A DNA stretch of 64,000 nt from DASSTY01 sp035760645 (GTDB taxonomy: Bacteria > Gemmatimonadota > Gemmatimonadetes > Gemmatimonadales > GWC2-71-9): NCBI GenBank assembly GCA_035760645.1, contig DASTSO010000073.1:14550-78549 (forward strand). The letters run 5' to 3'. The position numbers and the translations under genes were made by a program. Positions 26,068 to 34,613 of the stretch are shown piece by piece (the stretch's first letter is position 1; each line of letters opens with the position of its first letter). The notes under the pieces are model-generated. The model saw nothing but the letters and a program-made list of their open reading frames with translations, was not told the origin of the DNA and searched no databases.

Positions 26068-28409
26068 GGGGCCGGCTCGCTCCCCTCGCCACGCCGGCCG
26101 CGATCGCCGCGGCCGCGCTGGCGCTGTGCGGCCTCGTGGGGCTCGCGGCCGGGCATCCGGCGTGGCCGGTGGCGACAGCGGCATTCCTCGTCGGCGTGGG
26201 CCTGGCCGTGGCGCGCTGGCGGCGGGCGGCCTGGGAGATCCCGGTCCACGTCATCGCGCTCGCGCTCCTCGCGCTCACCGCGGCCCTGGCGGGCCCCGCC
26301 GGCTGGTGGGCCGGCCTCGTCGCCGCGGCGACCGGGGCGGGCACCGTCTGGGCGGCGCTGCGGCGCCACGGCGCGCGGCTGGCCTGGACCGAGAGCCAGC
26401 GCGAGGAGGTCGCCACCCAGCTCGACCGCCGCATCAGCGAGCTCTTCTCCCTCCAGGAGCTCAGCTACGTCCTCTCCGAGTCCATCCAGATCGACCGCAT
26501 CGTCGAGCAGGTCGTACGCTACGCGGCGCGCTTTCTCCAGGCCTCGGGCGCGCTCGTCGTGCTGCGCGAGGGCGAGGGCGACGTGCTGCGCGTCGTGGGC
26601 GCCGAGGGCTCGCTCGCGGCGCTGCTCGACCAGACCACCGAGCTCGGCGCCGACGCGCTCGTCACCCACGCCATCGAGCGCGACCGCATCGAGGTGGCCC
26701 AGGGCGTCGCGGTGCCCTCGGTCGAGCTCCTGGGCGGGCTGGTCGTCCGCTCGGCCGCCGTGGCGCCGCTCCGGGCGCACGGCGTCACGATGGGCGCCCT
26801 CGCCGTCGTGGACCGGCGCGAGGGACCGTTCACGACCGAGGACCTCTGGCTCCTGAGCACCGTGGCGACGCAGGCCTCGGTGGTGCTCGCCAACGGCCGG
26901 CTCTTCGAGATGGTGCGGCGCAGCAAGGAGGAGTGGGAGACGGCCTTCAACGCGCTCGCCGAAGGCGTCGTGGTGGTGGGCCCCACGGGGGCGATCAGCC
27001 GCGCCAACGTCGCGCTCGCGCGGCTGGTGGAGGCCGAGGGCGAGGAGGCGCTCATCGGCTGCGACCTGGGCGAAGTGCTCTTCGGCGACCCCGAGCCGGT
27101 GCACGAGCACATCGCGTCCGCGCGCCGCGGCGAGCGTCCGGCGCCGCTCCTGCTGCGCATCGAGGAATCGCGCCGCACGCTGCGGCTCACGGCGGCGCCG
27201 ATCGCCGAGCCCGACGCGGAGGCCTCGGTGGTGCTCCTCGTCGAGGACGTCACCGAGCAGCGCGCCATGGAGGCGCAGCTCATCCAGAACGAGAAGATGG
27301 CGGCGATCGGCCAGCTCGTCTCCGGCGTGGCGCACGAGCTCAACAACCCGCTCACCTCGATCGCCGGGCTCACCGAGCTGCTGCTCGAGCGCGGCCCCAT
27401 GGCGGAGGCGCCGCGCGAGCACCTGCGGGTCATCCACGACCAGGCGGAGCGCGCGGGGCGCATCGTGCGCAACCTGCTCGTCTTCGCGCGCAAGGGCGCG
27501 CCCGAGAAGGAGCCGGTCGACCTCAACGAGGTCGTGGCGCGCACCTCGCTCCTCTTCGTCTACGAGCTCAAGCTGCGCGGCATCGAGCTCGAGACGCGCA
27601 CGAGCCGCGAGCCGGTGCACGTCTTCGGCGATCGCTACGAGCTGCAGCAGGTGCTCCTGAACCTCGTCACCAACGCCGCCCAGGCGGTGAGCGAGCTCCC
27701 CGGCGACCGCCCGCGCGCCATCACCGTCGAAACCGATCGCCAGGGCGACCAGGCCCTGCTCACCGTGCGCGACACGGGGTCCGGCGTGCCGGCGACGCTC
27801 GTCCCCTATCTCTTCACGCCCTTCTTCACGACGAAAGGGCCGGGCCACGGTACCGGGCTGGGGCTCTCGCTCTCCTACGGGATCGTGGACGCGCACGGCG
27901 GCCGGCTCTCCTACGCCCAGGCGCCGGGCGGCGGCGCGGAGTTCACGATCACCCTCCCCGTCATCGAGCACGAGGCGCCGCTCGAGCCCGCGGCCGCCGA
28001 GAGCGCCGCCGCGGCGGCCGCGCTCGAGGCCGCCCCGCGCGGCCGCCGCATCCTCGTCGTGGACGACGACCCGGCGGTGCACCGGGTCGTGAGCGCGCTG
28101 TTCACGCCCGACGGCCACAGCGTCGAGGTGATGCGCAACGGCCGCAACGCGCTCGGGCTCCTCGAGGACGCGCCCTACGATCTCGTCGTCGCCGACGCCG
28201 CCGCGGCCGCGGGCGACGAGCTCTTCGTCACCACCTTCCTCGCCCGCCACCCCGAGTGGCGCGACCGCCTCGTCGTCGCGACCCACGGCCGCGGCGCGGG
28301 CGCGCTCGACCCCTTCCCCGGCGAGTCGCTCCACCGCCTCGCGAAGCCCTTCAACCTCCGCGAGCTCCGCGGCCTCGCCGCGGAGATCTTCGGCCGGCTC
28401 GCGGCGTAG
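26061..28409 (+). CDS. Hybrid sensor histidine kinase (TM-GAF-PAS-HisKA-HATPase-REC)
   Basis: About 782 residues. Four or so membrane helices occupy residues 1-100. A GAF domain (about 130-290) and a PAS domain (about 300-405) follow. HisKA has the phospho-acceptor His425 in GVAHELNNPLTS, and HATPase has NLVTNAAQAV, DTGSGVP and GTGLGLSLSYG. A C-terminal receiver carries VVDDDPAV, acceptor Asp712 and KPFN. Signal input and output partner are unknown; there is no DNA-binding regulator beside it. The GTG at 26061 is a best guess, as its GGAGG is very close. A terminator follows. Confidence 0.87.
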   Translation: MLRGRLAPLATPAAIAAAALALCGLVGLAAGHPAWPVATAAFLVGVGLAVARWRRAAWEIPVHVIALALLALTAALAGPAGWWAGLVAAATGAGTVWAALRRHGARLAWTESQREEVATQLDRRISELFSLQELSYVLSESIQIDRIVEQVVRYAARFLQASGALVVLREGEGDVLRVVGAEGSLAALLDQTTELGADALVTHAIERDRIEVAQGVAVPSVELLGGLVVRSAAVAPLRAHGVTMGALAVVDRREGPFTTEDLWLLSTVATQASVVLANGRLFEMVRRSKEEWETAFNALAEGVVVVGPTGAISRANVALARLVEAEGEEALIGCDLGEVLFGDPEPVHEHIASARRGERPAPLLLRIEESRRTLRLTAAPIAEPDAEASVVLLVEDVTEQRAMEAQLIQNEKMAAIGQLVSGVAHELNNPLTSIAGLTELLLERGPMAEAPREHLRVIHDQAERAGRIVRNLLVFARKGAPEKEPVDLNEVVARTSLLFVYELKLRGIELETRTSREPVHVFGDRYELQQVLLNLVTNAAQAVSELPGDRPRAITVETDRQGDQALLTVRDTGSGVPATLVPYLFTPFFTTKGPGHGTGLGLSLSYGIVDAHGGRLSYAQAPGGGAEFTITLPVIEHEAPLEPAAAESAAAAAALEAAPRGRRILVVDDDPAVHRVVSALFTPDGHSVEVMRNGRNALGLLEDAPYDLVVADAAAAAGDELFVTTFLARHPEWRDRLVVATHGRGAGALDPFPGESLHRLAKPFNLRELRGLAAEIFGRLAA

Positions 28410-28450
28410 CGAGCGCCGCCGCCCCCTCGGGGCTCGCGCCGTCCCCACCA

Positions 28451-28487
28451 CCCTCCGCGTGCGGGCCTGCACGCGGAGGGTTTCGCG
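28451..28487 (+). terminator. Terminator after the hybrid kinase
   Basis: A perfect 12-bp stem (CCCTCCGCGTGC and its complement), 6-nt loop, then TTTCGCGTT. It lies 41 bp after the kinase stop and just before the Pho-box-like repeats of the next operon. Confidence 0.7.
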
Positions 28488-28493
28488 TTCCCC

Positions 28494-28520
28494 GTGACGC
28501 CCGCGTGACACGCGAGTTAC
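28494..28520 (+). promoter_or_regulatory. Three 11-bp-spaced GTGAC repeats (Pho-box-like)
   Basis: GTGAC, GTGAC and GTTAC start at 28494, 28505 and 28516. Direct 5-7-mers at an exact 11-bp period are the hallmark of PhoB/PhoP-type sites. They lie 100 bp upstream of the TonB-dependent receptor gene. The next gene has a similar set at 31489-31515. Confidence 0.4.
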
Positions 28521-28620
28521 GACCGCATCGCCGCGTCATGATGTCCGGCGGGCAACTTGCGACCCGATCCTGGCCGGCCGCTCGACGCGGCCGACGGTCT
28601 CCCTTCACCGATCGGGTCCC

Positions 28621-31461
28621 ATGCCGCGTCTCCTCCGTTCTCGTCGCCCGCACGGTACGTCGCTCGCCGCGCGTCGCGTCGCGCTGCTCACCGCGCTGCT
28701 CGGCGCGGTCGCCGCCGGCGGCGCTCCCGCCCGCGCGCACGCCCAGGCACACGCTCCGGCGCATGCTCCGGTGCCGGGCCGCATCGCCGGCCGGGTGATC
28801 GATGCCGCCCAGGGCGGGCCGATCGCCGGCGCCCAGCTGGAGGTCGTGGGCACCGGCGTGACGGCGCTGACCGCGCTCGACGGACGCTACACGCTCGCCC
28901 CCGTCGCCGGGGGCGATGTGCAGGTGCGGGTGCGCATGATCGGCTACCAGCCGAAGCTGGTCACCGGGATCGTGGTGGCCGCCGGCGCCGCGGCCGAGCA
29001 GGACGTGGCCCTCGAGCGGCAGGTGGTGCAGCTGCAGGAGGTGACGGTGGCGGCCGCGGCCGAACGCGGCTCGGTCGCCCGCGCCCTCGACGAGCAGCGC
29101 ACCGCGGTGGGCGTGGTGAGCGCCGTGAGCGCGGCCGAGATCGCGCGCAGCCCCGACGGCGACGCGGGCCAGGCGGTGCAGCGCGTCAGCGGCGTGACGG
29201 TGCAGGACGGCAGGTACGTCGTCGTCCGCGGCCTCGGCGAGCGCTACACGACGGCGTCGCTCAACGGCGCGCGGATTCCGAGCCCCGAGCCCGAGCGCAA
29301 GGTGGTGCCGCTCGACCTCTTCCCGTCCTCGCTGCTCGAAGCGATCACCACGGCGAAGACCTTCACCCCCGATCTCGCCGGCGACTTCAGCGGCGGCGCG
29401 GTGAACCTCAAGACGCGCGAGTTCCCCGCGCGCGCCCAGGTGCGCCTCTCCCTCGCGACGGGCCTCAACAGCGCGGCCGCGCGGCCGTCGGTGCCCGCGG
29501 CGCCCACGACCGGCGGCGAGTGGGCCGCGCTCACCGGGCACGCGCGCGACCTGCCCGCCGCGGTCGCGCAGGCGGGCCGGTTCGAGGCGCCGCTCTCCCA
29601 GGCGGAGGTGAACGGGATGGTCGCCGCGTTCCGCCCCGTCTGGACCCCGCAGCGGCGCACCGTGCGGCCCAACACCTCGCTGGGCCTCTCCGCGGGCGGG
29701 AGCGCCGCCCTCCTCGGCCGCAGGATCGGCTATCTCGCCTCGGCCACCTACGGCGCGGGTCAGGAGGTGCAGACCGGCCAGGTGCGCGGGCAGGCGATCG
29801 CCGGCGGCAACGGGGAGGCGGTCGCGGCGGACCGCTTCGTCGGGAGCACGGGCCGCGAGAGCGTGCTCTGGGGCGGGCTCCTCAACCTCGGCACGACGGT
29901 CGGCGCCCACAGCCGGCTCAGTCTGAACGCCACCTACAACCGCAGCGCCGACAACGAGGCGCGCCGCGAGACCGGCTTCAGCGAGAACCTCGGCGGCGAG
30001 TTCCGCATCGACCGGCTGCGCTACGTCGAGCGCGCGGTGCGCAGCTCGCAGCTCGCCGGCGAGCACGCGCTCGGCGACGCCCACCACGTGGACTGGTCGC
30101 TCACGCTCTCGGGCGTGCACCGGCGCGAGCCGGACCGCTCGGAGTTCGTCAGCGCGCTCGAGACCGATCCGGCCACCGGCGCGCAGACGGCGCGCTGGTT
30201 CGGCGGCGGCAACGAGGGCGCGGTGCGCACCTTCGCCGACCTCCGGGAGCACGCGGTGGAGGGCGCCGCCAACTACATCGTCACGCTCGGCCGCGCCGCC
30301 GCCGCCCCCGCGCTGAAGCTGGGCGCGCTGCTGCGCGACACCCGCCGTACGTCGCTCACCCGGGCCTACGGCCTCTCGGCGCCGACGCTGCCGGCGGAGG
30401 CGCGCGCGCTCCCGCCCGAGCAGCTCTTCGACGGCCGCTACACCGGCGCGGGCGCGAGCTGGTTCCAGATCGCCCCGCTCGCGCAGGGCGGCTCCTACGA
30501 GGCGGCCGACCGGCTCTACGCCGGCTACGCGATGACCGACGTCGGGCTCCTGGCGGGCCGGCTGCGGCTCATCGCGGGCGCCCGGCTCGAGCACTCGCGC
30601 GTGCGCGTCGTCGCCGAGCCCACGCTCGGCGCGCCGGTGACGACCACGCCGACGTACACCGACGTCCTCCCCTCGGCGACGCTCAACTACAGCCTCTCCG
30701 ACCGCCAGACCCTCCGCTTCGCCGTCTCGCAGACGCTGGCGCGCCCCGAGTACCGCGAGCTGGCGCCGGTGCAGTACCGCGAGGTGCTGGGCGGCGACAA
30801 CGTCGTCGGCAACGCCGGGCTGCGGCGCACGCGCATCCGGAACGCCGACCTGCGCTGGGAGCTCTATCCGGCCGCGGGCGAGGTGGTGAGCCTGGCCGTC
30901 TTCGCCAAGCACTTCGACGCCCCGATCGAGCGCGTGTACCTCGCGACCAGCGGCACCCGGGTCGTGAAGTACGTGAATGCCGCCAGCGCGCGGAACGTGG
31001 GCGTCGAGGCCGAAGTGCGGAAGCGGCTCGACGTCGTGAGCCCGGCGCTCCGGGGGCTCACCGCCTTCGCGAACATGACCCTGATGCGGAGCGACGTGAC
31101 GATCGGCACCTCGGAGGCGAGCCGGACGAACGACGAGCGCGCGATGGTCGGGCAGGCGCCCTACGTGCTCAACGGCGGGCTCACCTACGACGCCGCCGGC
31201 GGCCTCAGCGCCACCGTGCTCTACAACCGGGCCGGCCGCCGCATCGTCAGCGCGGCGGAGGCGCCGCTCCCCGACGTCTACGAGGAGCCGCGCGACGTCG
31301 TCGACGTCTCGCTCCGCTTTCCGGTGGCCGGCGGCCTGAGCGGGCGGCTCGACGCGAAGAATCTGCTGGACGGCGCGTACCGCGTCATGCAGGGGCCCGT
31401 CGTGCGCGAGTCGTACCGCACCGGCCGCAGCCTCGCCCTCGGCTTCGCGTGGGGCCGGTGA
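28621..31461 (+). CDS. TonB-dependent receptor with N-terminal carboxypeptidase-like domain
   Basis: 946-residue outer-membrane importer. Signal peptide (about 18-42), a carboxypeptidase-regulatory-like beta-sandwich (about 53-135: GRIAGRVIDAAQGGPIAGA), a plug domain (about 150-260: GQAVQRVSGVTVQDGRYVVVRGLGERY trimmed by blocks) and a beta-barrel with closing strand GRSLALGFAWGR. The LGERYTTASLNGARIPSPEP plug sequence matches a subgroup of TonB receptors often paired with a beta-helix lipoprotein, as here. The substrate is unknown; upstream Pho-box-like repeats hint at a phosphorus source. Confidence 0.9.
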   Translation: MPRLLRSRRPHGTSLAARRVALLTALLGAVAAGGAPARAHAQAHAPAHAPVPGRIAGRVIDAAQGGPIAGAQLEVVGTGVTALTALDGRYTLAPVAGGDVQVRVRMIGYQPKLVTGIVVAAGAAAEQDVALERQVVQLQEVTVAAAAERGSVARALDEQRTAVGVVSAVSAAEIARSPDGDAGQAVQRVSGVTVQDGRYVVVRGLGERYTTASLNGARIPSPEPERKVVPLDLFPSSLLEAITTAKTFTPDLAGDFSGGAVNLKTREFPARAQVRLSLATGLNSAAARPSVPAAPTTGGEWAALTGHARDLPAAVAQAGRFEAPLSQAEVNGMVAAFRPVWTPQRRTVRPNTSLGLSAGGSAALLGRRIGYLASATYGAGQEVQTGQVRGQAIAGGNGEAVAADRFVGSTGRESVLWGGLLNLGTTVGAHSRLSLNATYNRSADNEARRETGFSENLGGEFRIDRLRYVERAVRSSQLAGEHALGDAHHVDWSLTLSGVHRREPDRSEFVSALETDPATGAQTARWFGGGNEGAVRTFADLREHAVEGAANYIVTLGRAAAAPALKLGALLRDTRRTSLTRAYGLSAPTLPAEARALPPEQLFDGRYTGAGASWFQIAPLAQGGSYEAADRLYAGYAMTDVGLLAGRLRLIAGARLEHSRVRVVAEPTLGAPVTTTPTYTDVLPSATLNYSLSDRQTLRFAVSQTLARPEYRELAPVQYREVLGGDNVVGNAGLRRTRIRNADLRWELYPAAGEVVSLAVFAKHFDAPIERVYLATSGTRVVKYVNAASARNVGVEAEVRKRLDVVSPALRGLTAFANMTLMRSDVTIGTSEASRTNDERAMVGQAPYVLNGGLTYDAAGGLSATVLYNRAGRRIVSAAEAPLPDVYEEPRDVVDVSLRFPVAGGLSGRLDAKNLLDGAYRVMQGPVVRESYRTGRSLALGFAWGR

Positions 31462-31488
31462 GGCCCGCCACGGTGCGCGACACGACGC

Positions 31489-31515
31489 GCGACCGGACCG
31501 TGACCTCGCCGTCAT
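31489..31515 (+). promoter_or_regulatory. 11-bp-spaced Pho-box-like repeats before the beta-helix lipoprotein
   Basis: GCGAC, GTGAC and GTCAT start at 31489, 31500 and 31511, an 11-bp period as upstream of the TonB receptor. The last two read CGTGAC..CGTCAT, close to a two-unit Pho box. The site is 100 bp before the start at 31613. Confidence 0.38.
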
Positions 31516-31612
31516 CGGACCTTGGCCCCCACCGGCTTGAATCCACGCATCCCGGAGCCGGCCCTGCTCCGGGACCACGAGACTCCGTTCACCATCACCC
31601 CATGAGGCATCC

Positions 31613-33340
31613 ATGAGGTCCACCCCGAGGTTCCCGTCGCGCCGGCTCCTCACGCTTCCCGCCCTGCTCCTCGCGCTCGGCGCCGCCGCGTGCGGCGACG
31701 ACAGCGACGGCTGCGCGAGCACGCCGACCGCGGCGGAGTGCAGCGTGCCGCTCACCGCCCCCGCCGGCGTGCAGGCCAGCGCCGCCTCGGCCACGTCGGT
31801 CAAGCTCACCTGGACGGCGGTCTCCGGGGCCACGGGCTACGTCGTGCAGCGCGCCCCCGGCGCCGGCGGCGACTTCGCCCAGGTCGGCACCACCGCCGAG
31901 GCGCGCTACACCGATGCCGGCATCGCGCCGACGACGGCCTATCGCTATCGCGTCCTCGCGACGGCCGACGGCCGGCAGGGCCCCGCGAGCGACATCGTCG
32001 CCGTCACGACGCCGGCGGCCGGCGCCAAGGCCGCCACCATCGCGGCCGACATCACCGCCGACCGCACGCTCTACGCCGACACGCTCTACACCCTCTCCGG
32101 TTTCGTCCACGTCGCCAACGGGGCCACGCTCACCATCCAGCCGGGCACCGTCATCCAGGGCGACTACCAGACCCTCGGCTCCTCGCTCTTCATCCTGCGC
32201 GGGGCGAAGCTCATGGCCGTCGGCACGGCCGAGCAGCCGATCGTCTTCACCTCCTCGCGCCCCGTGGGCCAGCGCCAGCCCGGCGACTGGGGCGGGCTCG
32301 TCCTCGTCGGCAACGCGAAGATCAACCGCGGCGCGCCGGTGCTCCTCGAGGGGACGAACACCGACCCCTCGAAGAACCCGGGGATCGACTACGCCGGCGG
32401 CACCGACGACGGCGACAGCAGCGGCGAGCTGCGGTACGTGCGCGTCGAGTTCGCCGGCTACGCCCCGGTGACCGACGCCGAGCTGAACAGCTTCACCTTC
32501 GCCGCCGTGGGCAGCGGCACCAGGGTCTCCCACCTCCAGGCGCTCGGCGGGCTCGACGACGCCTACGAGTTCTTCGGCGGCACGATGGACGCGGACCATC
32601 TCGTCTCGTACGAGACCGGCGACGACCACTTCGACATGTCGGAAGGTTACCAGGGCCGCCTGCAGTACCTGATCGCCTACCAGACGCGCGTGCTCATCCC
32701 GCGCCCCGGCGCGGGCAGCACCTCGAGTGACCCGCAGGGCATCGAGAACGACGGCTGCGCCGGCGCCAACTGCACGAGCGGCCAGAACTCGATGCCGCAC
32801 ACCATCCCGCTCGTCGCCAACTTCACGCTCGTCGGCACCGGCCCCGGCGTGGTGGACGCGACCTCGGGCGGCGTCGGCATGATGCTCCGGCGCGGCACCG
32901 GCGGCTACTACGTCAACGGCGTCCTCGGCCGGTGGCCGCGGGCGGGCCTGAGCCTGCGCGACGCGGCCACGAACGACCGCCTCACGGCCGGCGAGCTCGC
33001 GGTGCAGCACGTCCTCCTGAGCGAGACCCCGACGCTCTTCCAGGCCTCGTCGGGCTCGAACGTCCAGTACACGGTCGACCCCGCCGCCAACGCGCTCGAG
33101 CAGAGCGCGGCGACCACGGCGAGCCTGTTCGCGGCGCTGCCGTCCAATCCCACCTCCGCGGCGCAGCTCGACTGGACGCCCGCCGCCGGCTCGGCGGCGG
33201 CCAGCGGCGGCCTCGCCACCTTCGGCGGCGCGCTCCAGACCAAGGCCGGCACCACGGTCGCCGGCACCAGCTTCCGCGGCGCGGCCGATCCGGCCGGGAC
33301 CAAGTGGTGGGCGGGCTGGACGAGCTACGCCGACAACTGA
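31613..33340 (+). CDS. Surface lipoprotein with fibronectin III and right-handed beta-helix
   Basis: 575 residues. Lipoprotein-type signal peptide (LLLALGAAAC|GDDSDG). Residues about 44-135 are a fibronectin type III domain (TAPAGVQASAASATSVKLTW). The rest resembles the large beta-helix family opening ADRTLYADTLYTLSGFVHV and containing GATLTIQPGTVIQGDY, GDWGGLVLVGNA and YEFFGGTMDADHL. Such proteins are commonly encoded beside TonB-dependent receptors and are thought to act as surface partners for substrate capture (inference). A small disulfide-capable loop (DGCAGANC) is present. Confidence 0.83.
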   Translation: MRSTPRFPSRRLLTLPALLLALGAAACGDDSDGCASTPTAAECSVPLTAPAGVQASAASATSVKLTWTAVSGATGYVVQRAPGAGGDFAQVGTTAEARYTDAGIAPTTAYRYRVLATADGRQGPASDIVAVTTPAAGAKAATIAADITADRTLYADTLYTLSGFVHVANGATLTIQPGTVIQGDYQTLGSSLFILRGAKLMAVGTAEQPIVFTSSRPVGQRQPGDWGGLVLVGNAKINRGAPVLLEGTNTDPSKNPGIDYAGGTDDGDSSGELRYVRVEFAGYAPVTDAELNSFTFAAVGSGTRVSHLQALGGLDDAYEFFGGTMDADHLVSYETGDDHFDMSEGYQGRLQYLIAYQTRVLIPRPGAGSTSSDPQGIENDGCAGANCTSGQNSMPHTIPLVANFTLVGTGPGVVDATSGGVGMMLRRGTGGYYVNGVLGRWPRAGLSLRDAATNDRLTAGELAVQHVLLSETPTLFQASSGSNVQYTVDPAANALEQSAATTASLFAALPSNPTSAAQLDWTPAAGSAAASGGLATFGGALQTKAGTTVAGTSFRGAADPAGTKWWAGWTSYADN

Positions 33341-33455
33341 GCACCCGAGCGCCGCGCCATGCGCGCGGCGCCCGGCGTCCGAAAACCATCGCGGGCGGCC
33401 AGCGCCTCGGCACTGGCCGCCCCCTCACGCCGATCCAGAGAGTCTGCCGGATCCC

Positions 33456-34085
33456 ATGCGCCGCCTTCCGCTCTTCCCACTCGCCCTCGGCCTCACCGCC
33501 CTCCTCGCCCTCGCGGGATGTCGTCGGAGCGATGCCGCGACGGCCGGCCACGTGGCGGGCGACTCCGGCCCCCGACCGGCGCGCATCGACAGCATCCTCC
33601 CCCCTGCAGAAGCGCTCCGGCGGTTCCAGGCCAGCATCGCCGACACCCCCGCCGCGCTGCGCGGCGGCGAGAGCTCGCTGCCGGCGCTGGGCGCCGCGTT
33701 CGCGCGCGCAGTGGAGCGCCGGGACACCGCGGCGCTCCGTGCGCTCGTGGTGAATCGCGGCGAGTACGCCTTCCTGTTGTATCCGGGGAGCGACGTCTCG
33801 CACCGGCCGCGCTACCAGCCGCCGGAGATCGCGTGGCTGCGCCTGCAGCTGGCGAGCGAGAAGGGGGTGGGACGCCTCGTGGAGCGGCTGGGGGGCCGCC
33901 CGCTGGGCTACGTCGGCCTGACGTGCCCCGACTCGGCGGTCGTGGCCGCCGGTCCGGTCCGGCTCCACCCCGGGTGCCGGGTGCGCCGCCTGGTGGGGCG
34001 CGACACCGTCGCGCAGCGGCTGTTCGGCACCGTGCTCGAACGCGACGGGCGCTTCAAGCTGCTGACCTACGCCAACGACTTCTGA
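33456..34085 (+). CDS. Predicted lipoprotein of unknown function
   Basis: 209 residues with a clear lipobox (ALLALAGC|RRSD). The mature region is mostly helical with a C-terminal beta part (RLFGTVLERDGRFKLLTYANDF). Two cysteines (GLTCPDS, HPGCRVR) might form a disulfide. No family recognised. It follows the beta-helix lipoprotein after 115 bp and may be the third member of the TonB receptor group. It is convergent with the GNAT gene; only 40 bp separate them. Confidence 0.75.
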   Translation: MRRLPLFPLALGLTALLALAGCRRSDAATAGHVAGDSGPRPARIDSILPPAEALRRFQASIADTPAALRGGESSLPALGAAFARAVERRDTAALRALVVNRGEYAFLLYPGSDVSHRPRYQPPEIAWLRLQLASEKGVGRLVERLGGRPLGYVGLTCPDSAVVAAGPVRLHPGCRVRRLVGRDTVAQRLFGTVLERDGRFKLLTYANDF

Positions 34086-34125
34086 GCCGCCCTGCCGCCC
34101 CGGGGCTGCCTCCCCGCCCACGGGG

Positions 34126-34608
34126 TCAGCGCAGCGCCAGTGCCATCTTGATGTCGGCGCGCGCGTACTCCTCGGCGGGCCCGAGCGGCACCTCGACGAA
34201 GCCGTACTGCCGGTAGAGCGCGAGCGCCGGCGCGAGCGAGCGGCTGGAGACGAGCTCGACGGTCTGCGCCCCGCTCGCGCGCGCGTGGGCGAGCGCCGCG
34301 GCCATGAGGAGCTTGGCGTAGCCGCGCCCGCGCGCGGCGGGCGCCACCGCCATCTTGGCGAGCTCGAGCACGCCGGGCGCATGCACGATGAGCGCGCAGG
34401 TGCCGAGCGGCACGCCGTCCTCGAGCACGAAGAAGATCGCGCCGCCCGGGGCGAGGATCGCCCCCTCGGGGTCGTCGAGCACGGCGTGGTCGGCGGGCTC
34501 CATCACGAAGTGCCGCTCGATCCACTCGCGGTTGAGCGCGGCGAACGCCGCGCGGTACGCCGGCGCGTAGGGGACCACCTCGATGCGCGGAGTCGCGGCC
34601 ACGGCCAC
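34126..34608 (-). CDS. GNAT family N-acetyltransferase
   Basis: About 160 residues with the GNAT fold: EWIERHF in the N-terminal part, acetyl-CoA-binding motif A in LELAKMAVAPAARGRGYAKL (Q/RxxGxG/A as RGRGYA) and the closing LYRQYGFVEVPLG. It acetylates an unknown amine. The GTG at 34608 or 34602 lies just after the stop of the upstream beta-helix gene; an in-frame ATG at 34644 would overlap that gene by 31 nt and is less likely. Last gene of a leftward run starting at 39937. Confidence 0.85.
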   Translation of the reverse strand: MAVAATPRIEVVPYAPAYRAAFAALNREWIERHFVMEPADHAVLDDPEGAILAPGGAIFFVLEDGVPLGTCALIVHAPGVLELAKMAVAPAARGRGYAKLLMAAALAHARASGAQTVELVSSRSLAPALALYRQYGFVEVPLGPAEEYARADIKMALALR

Positions 34609-34613
34609 CTCGC

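Noticed and set aside
28351..31833. 1160-residue open frame on the minus strand over the TonB receptor
   Set aside because: Composition is Arg/Gly/Ala/Leu filler; the plus strand encodes a clear receptor.
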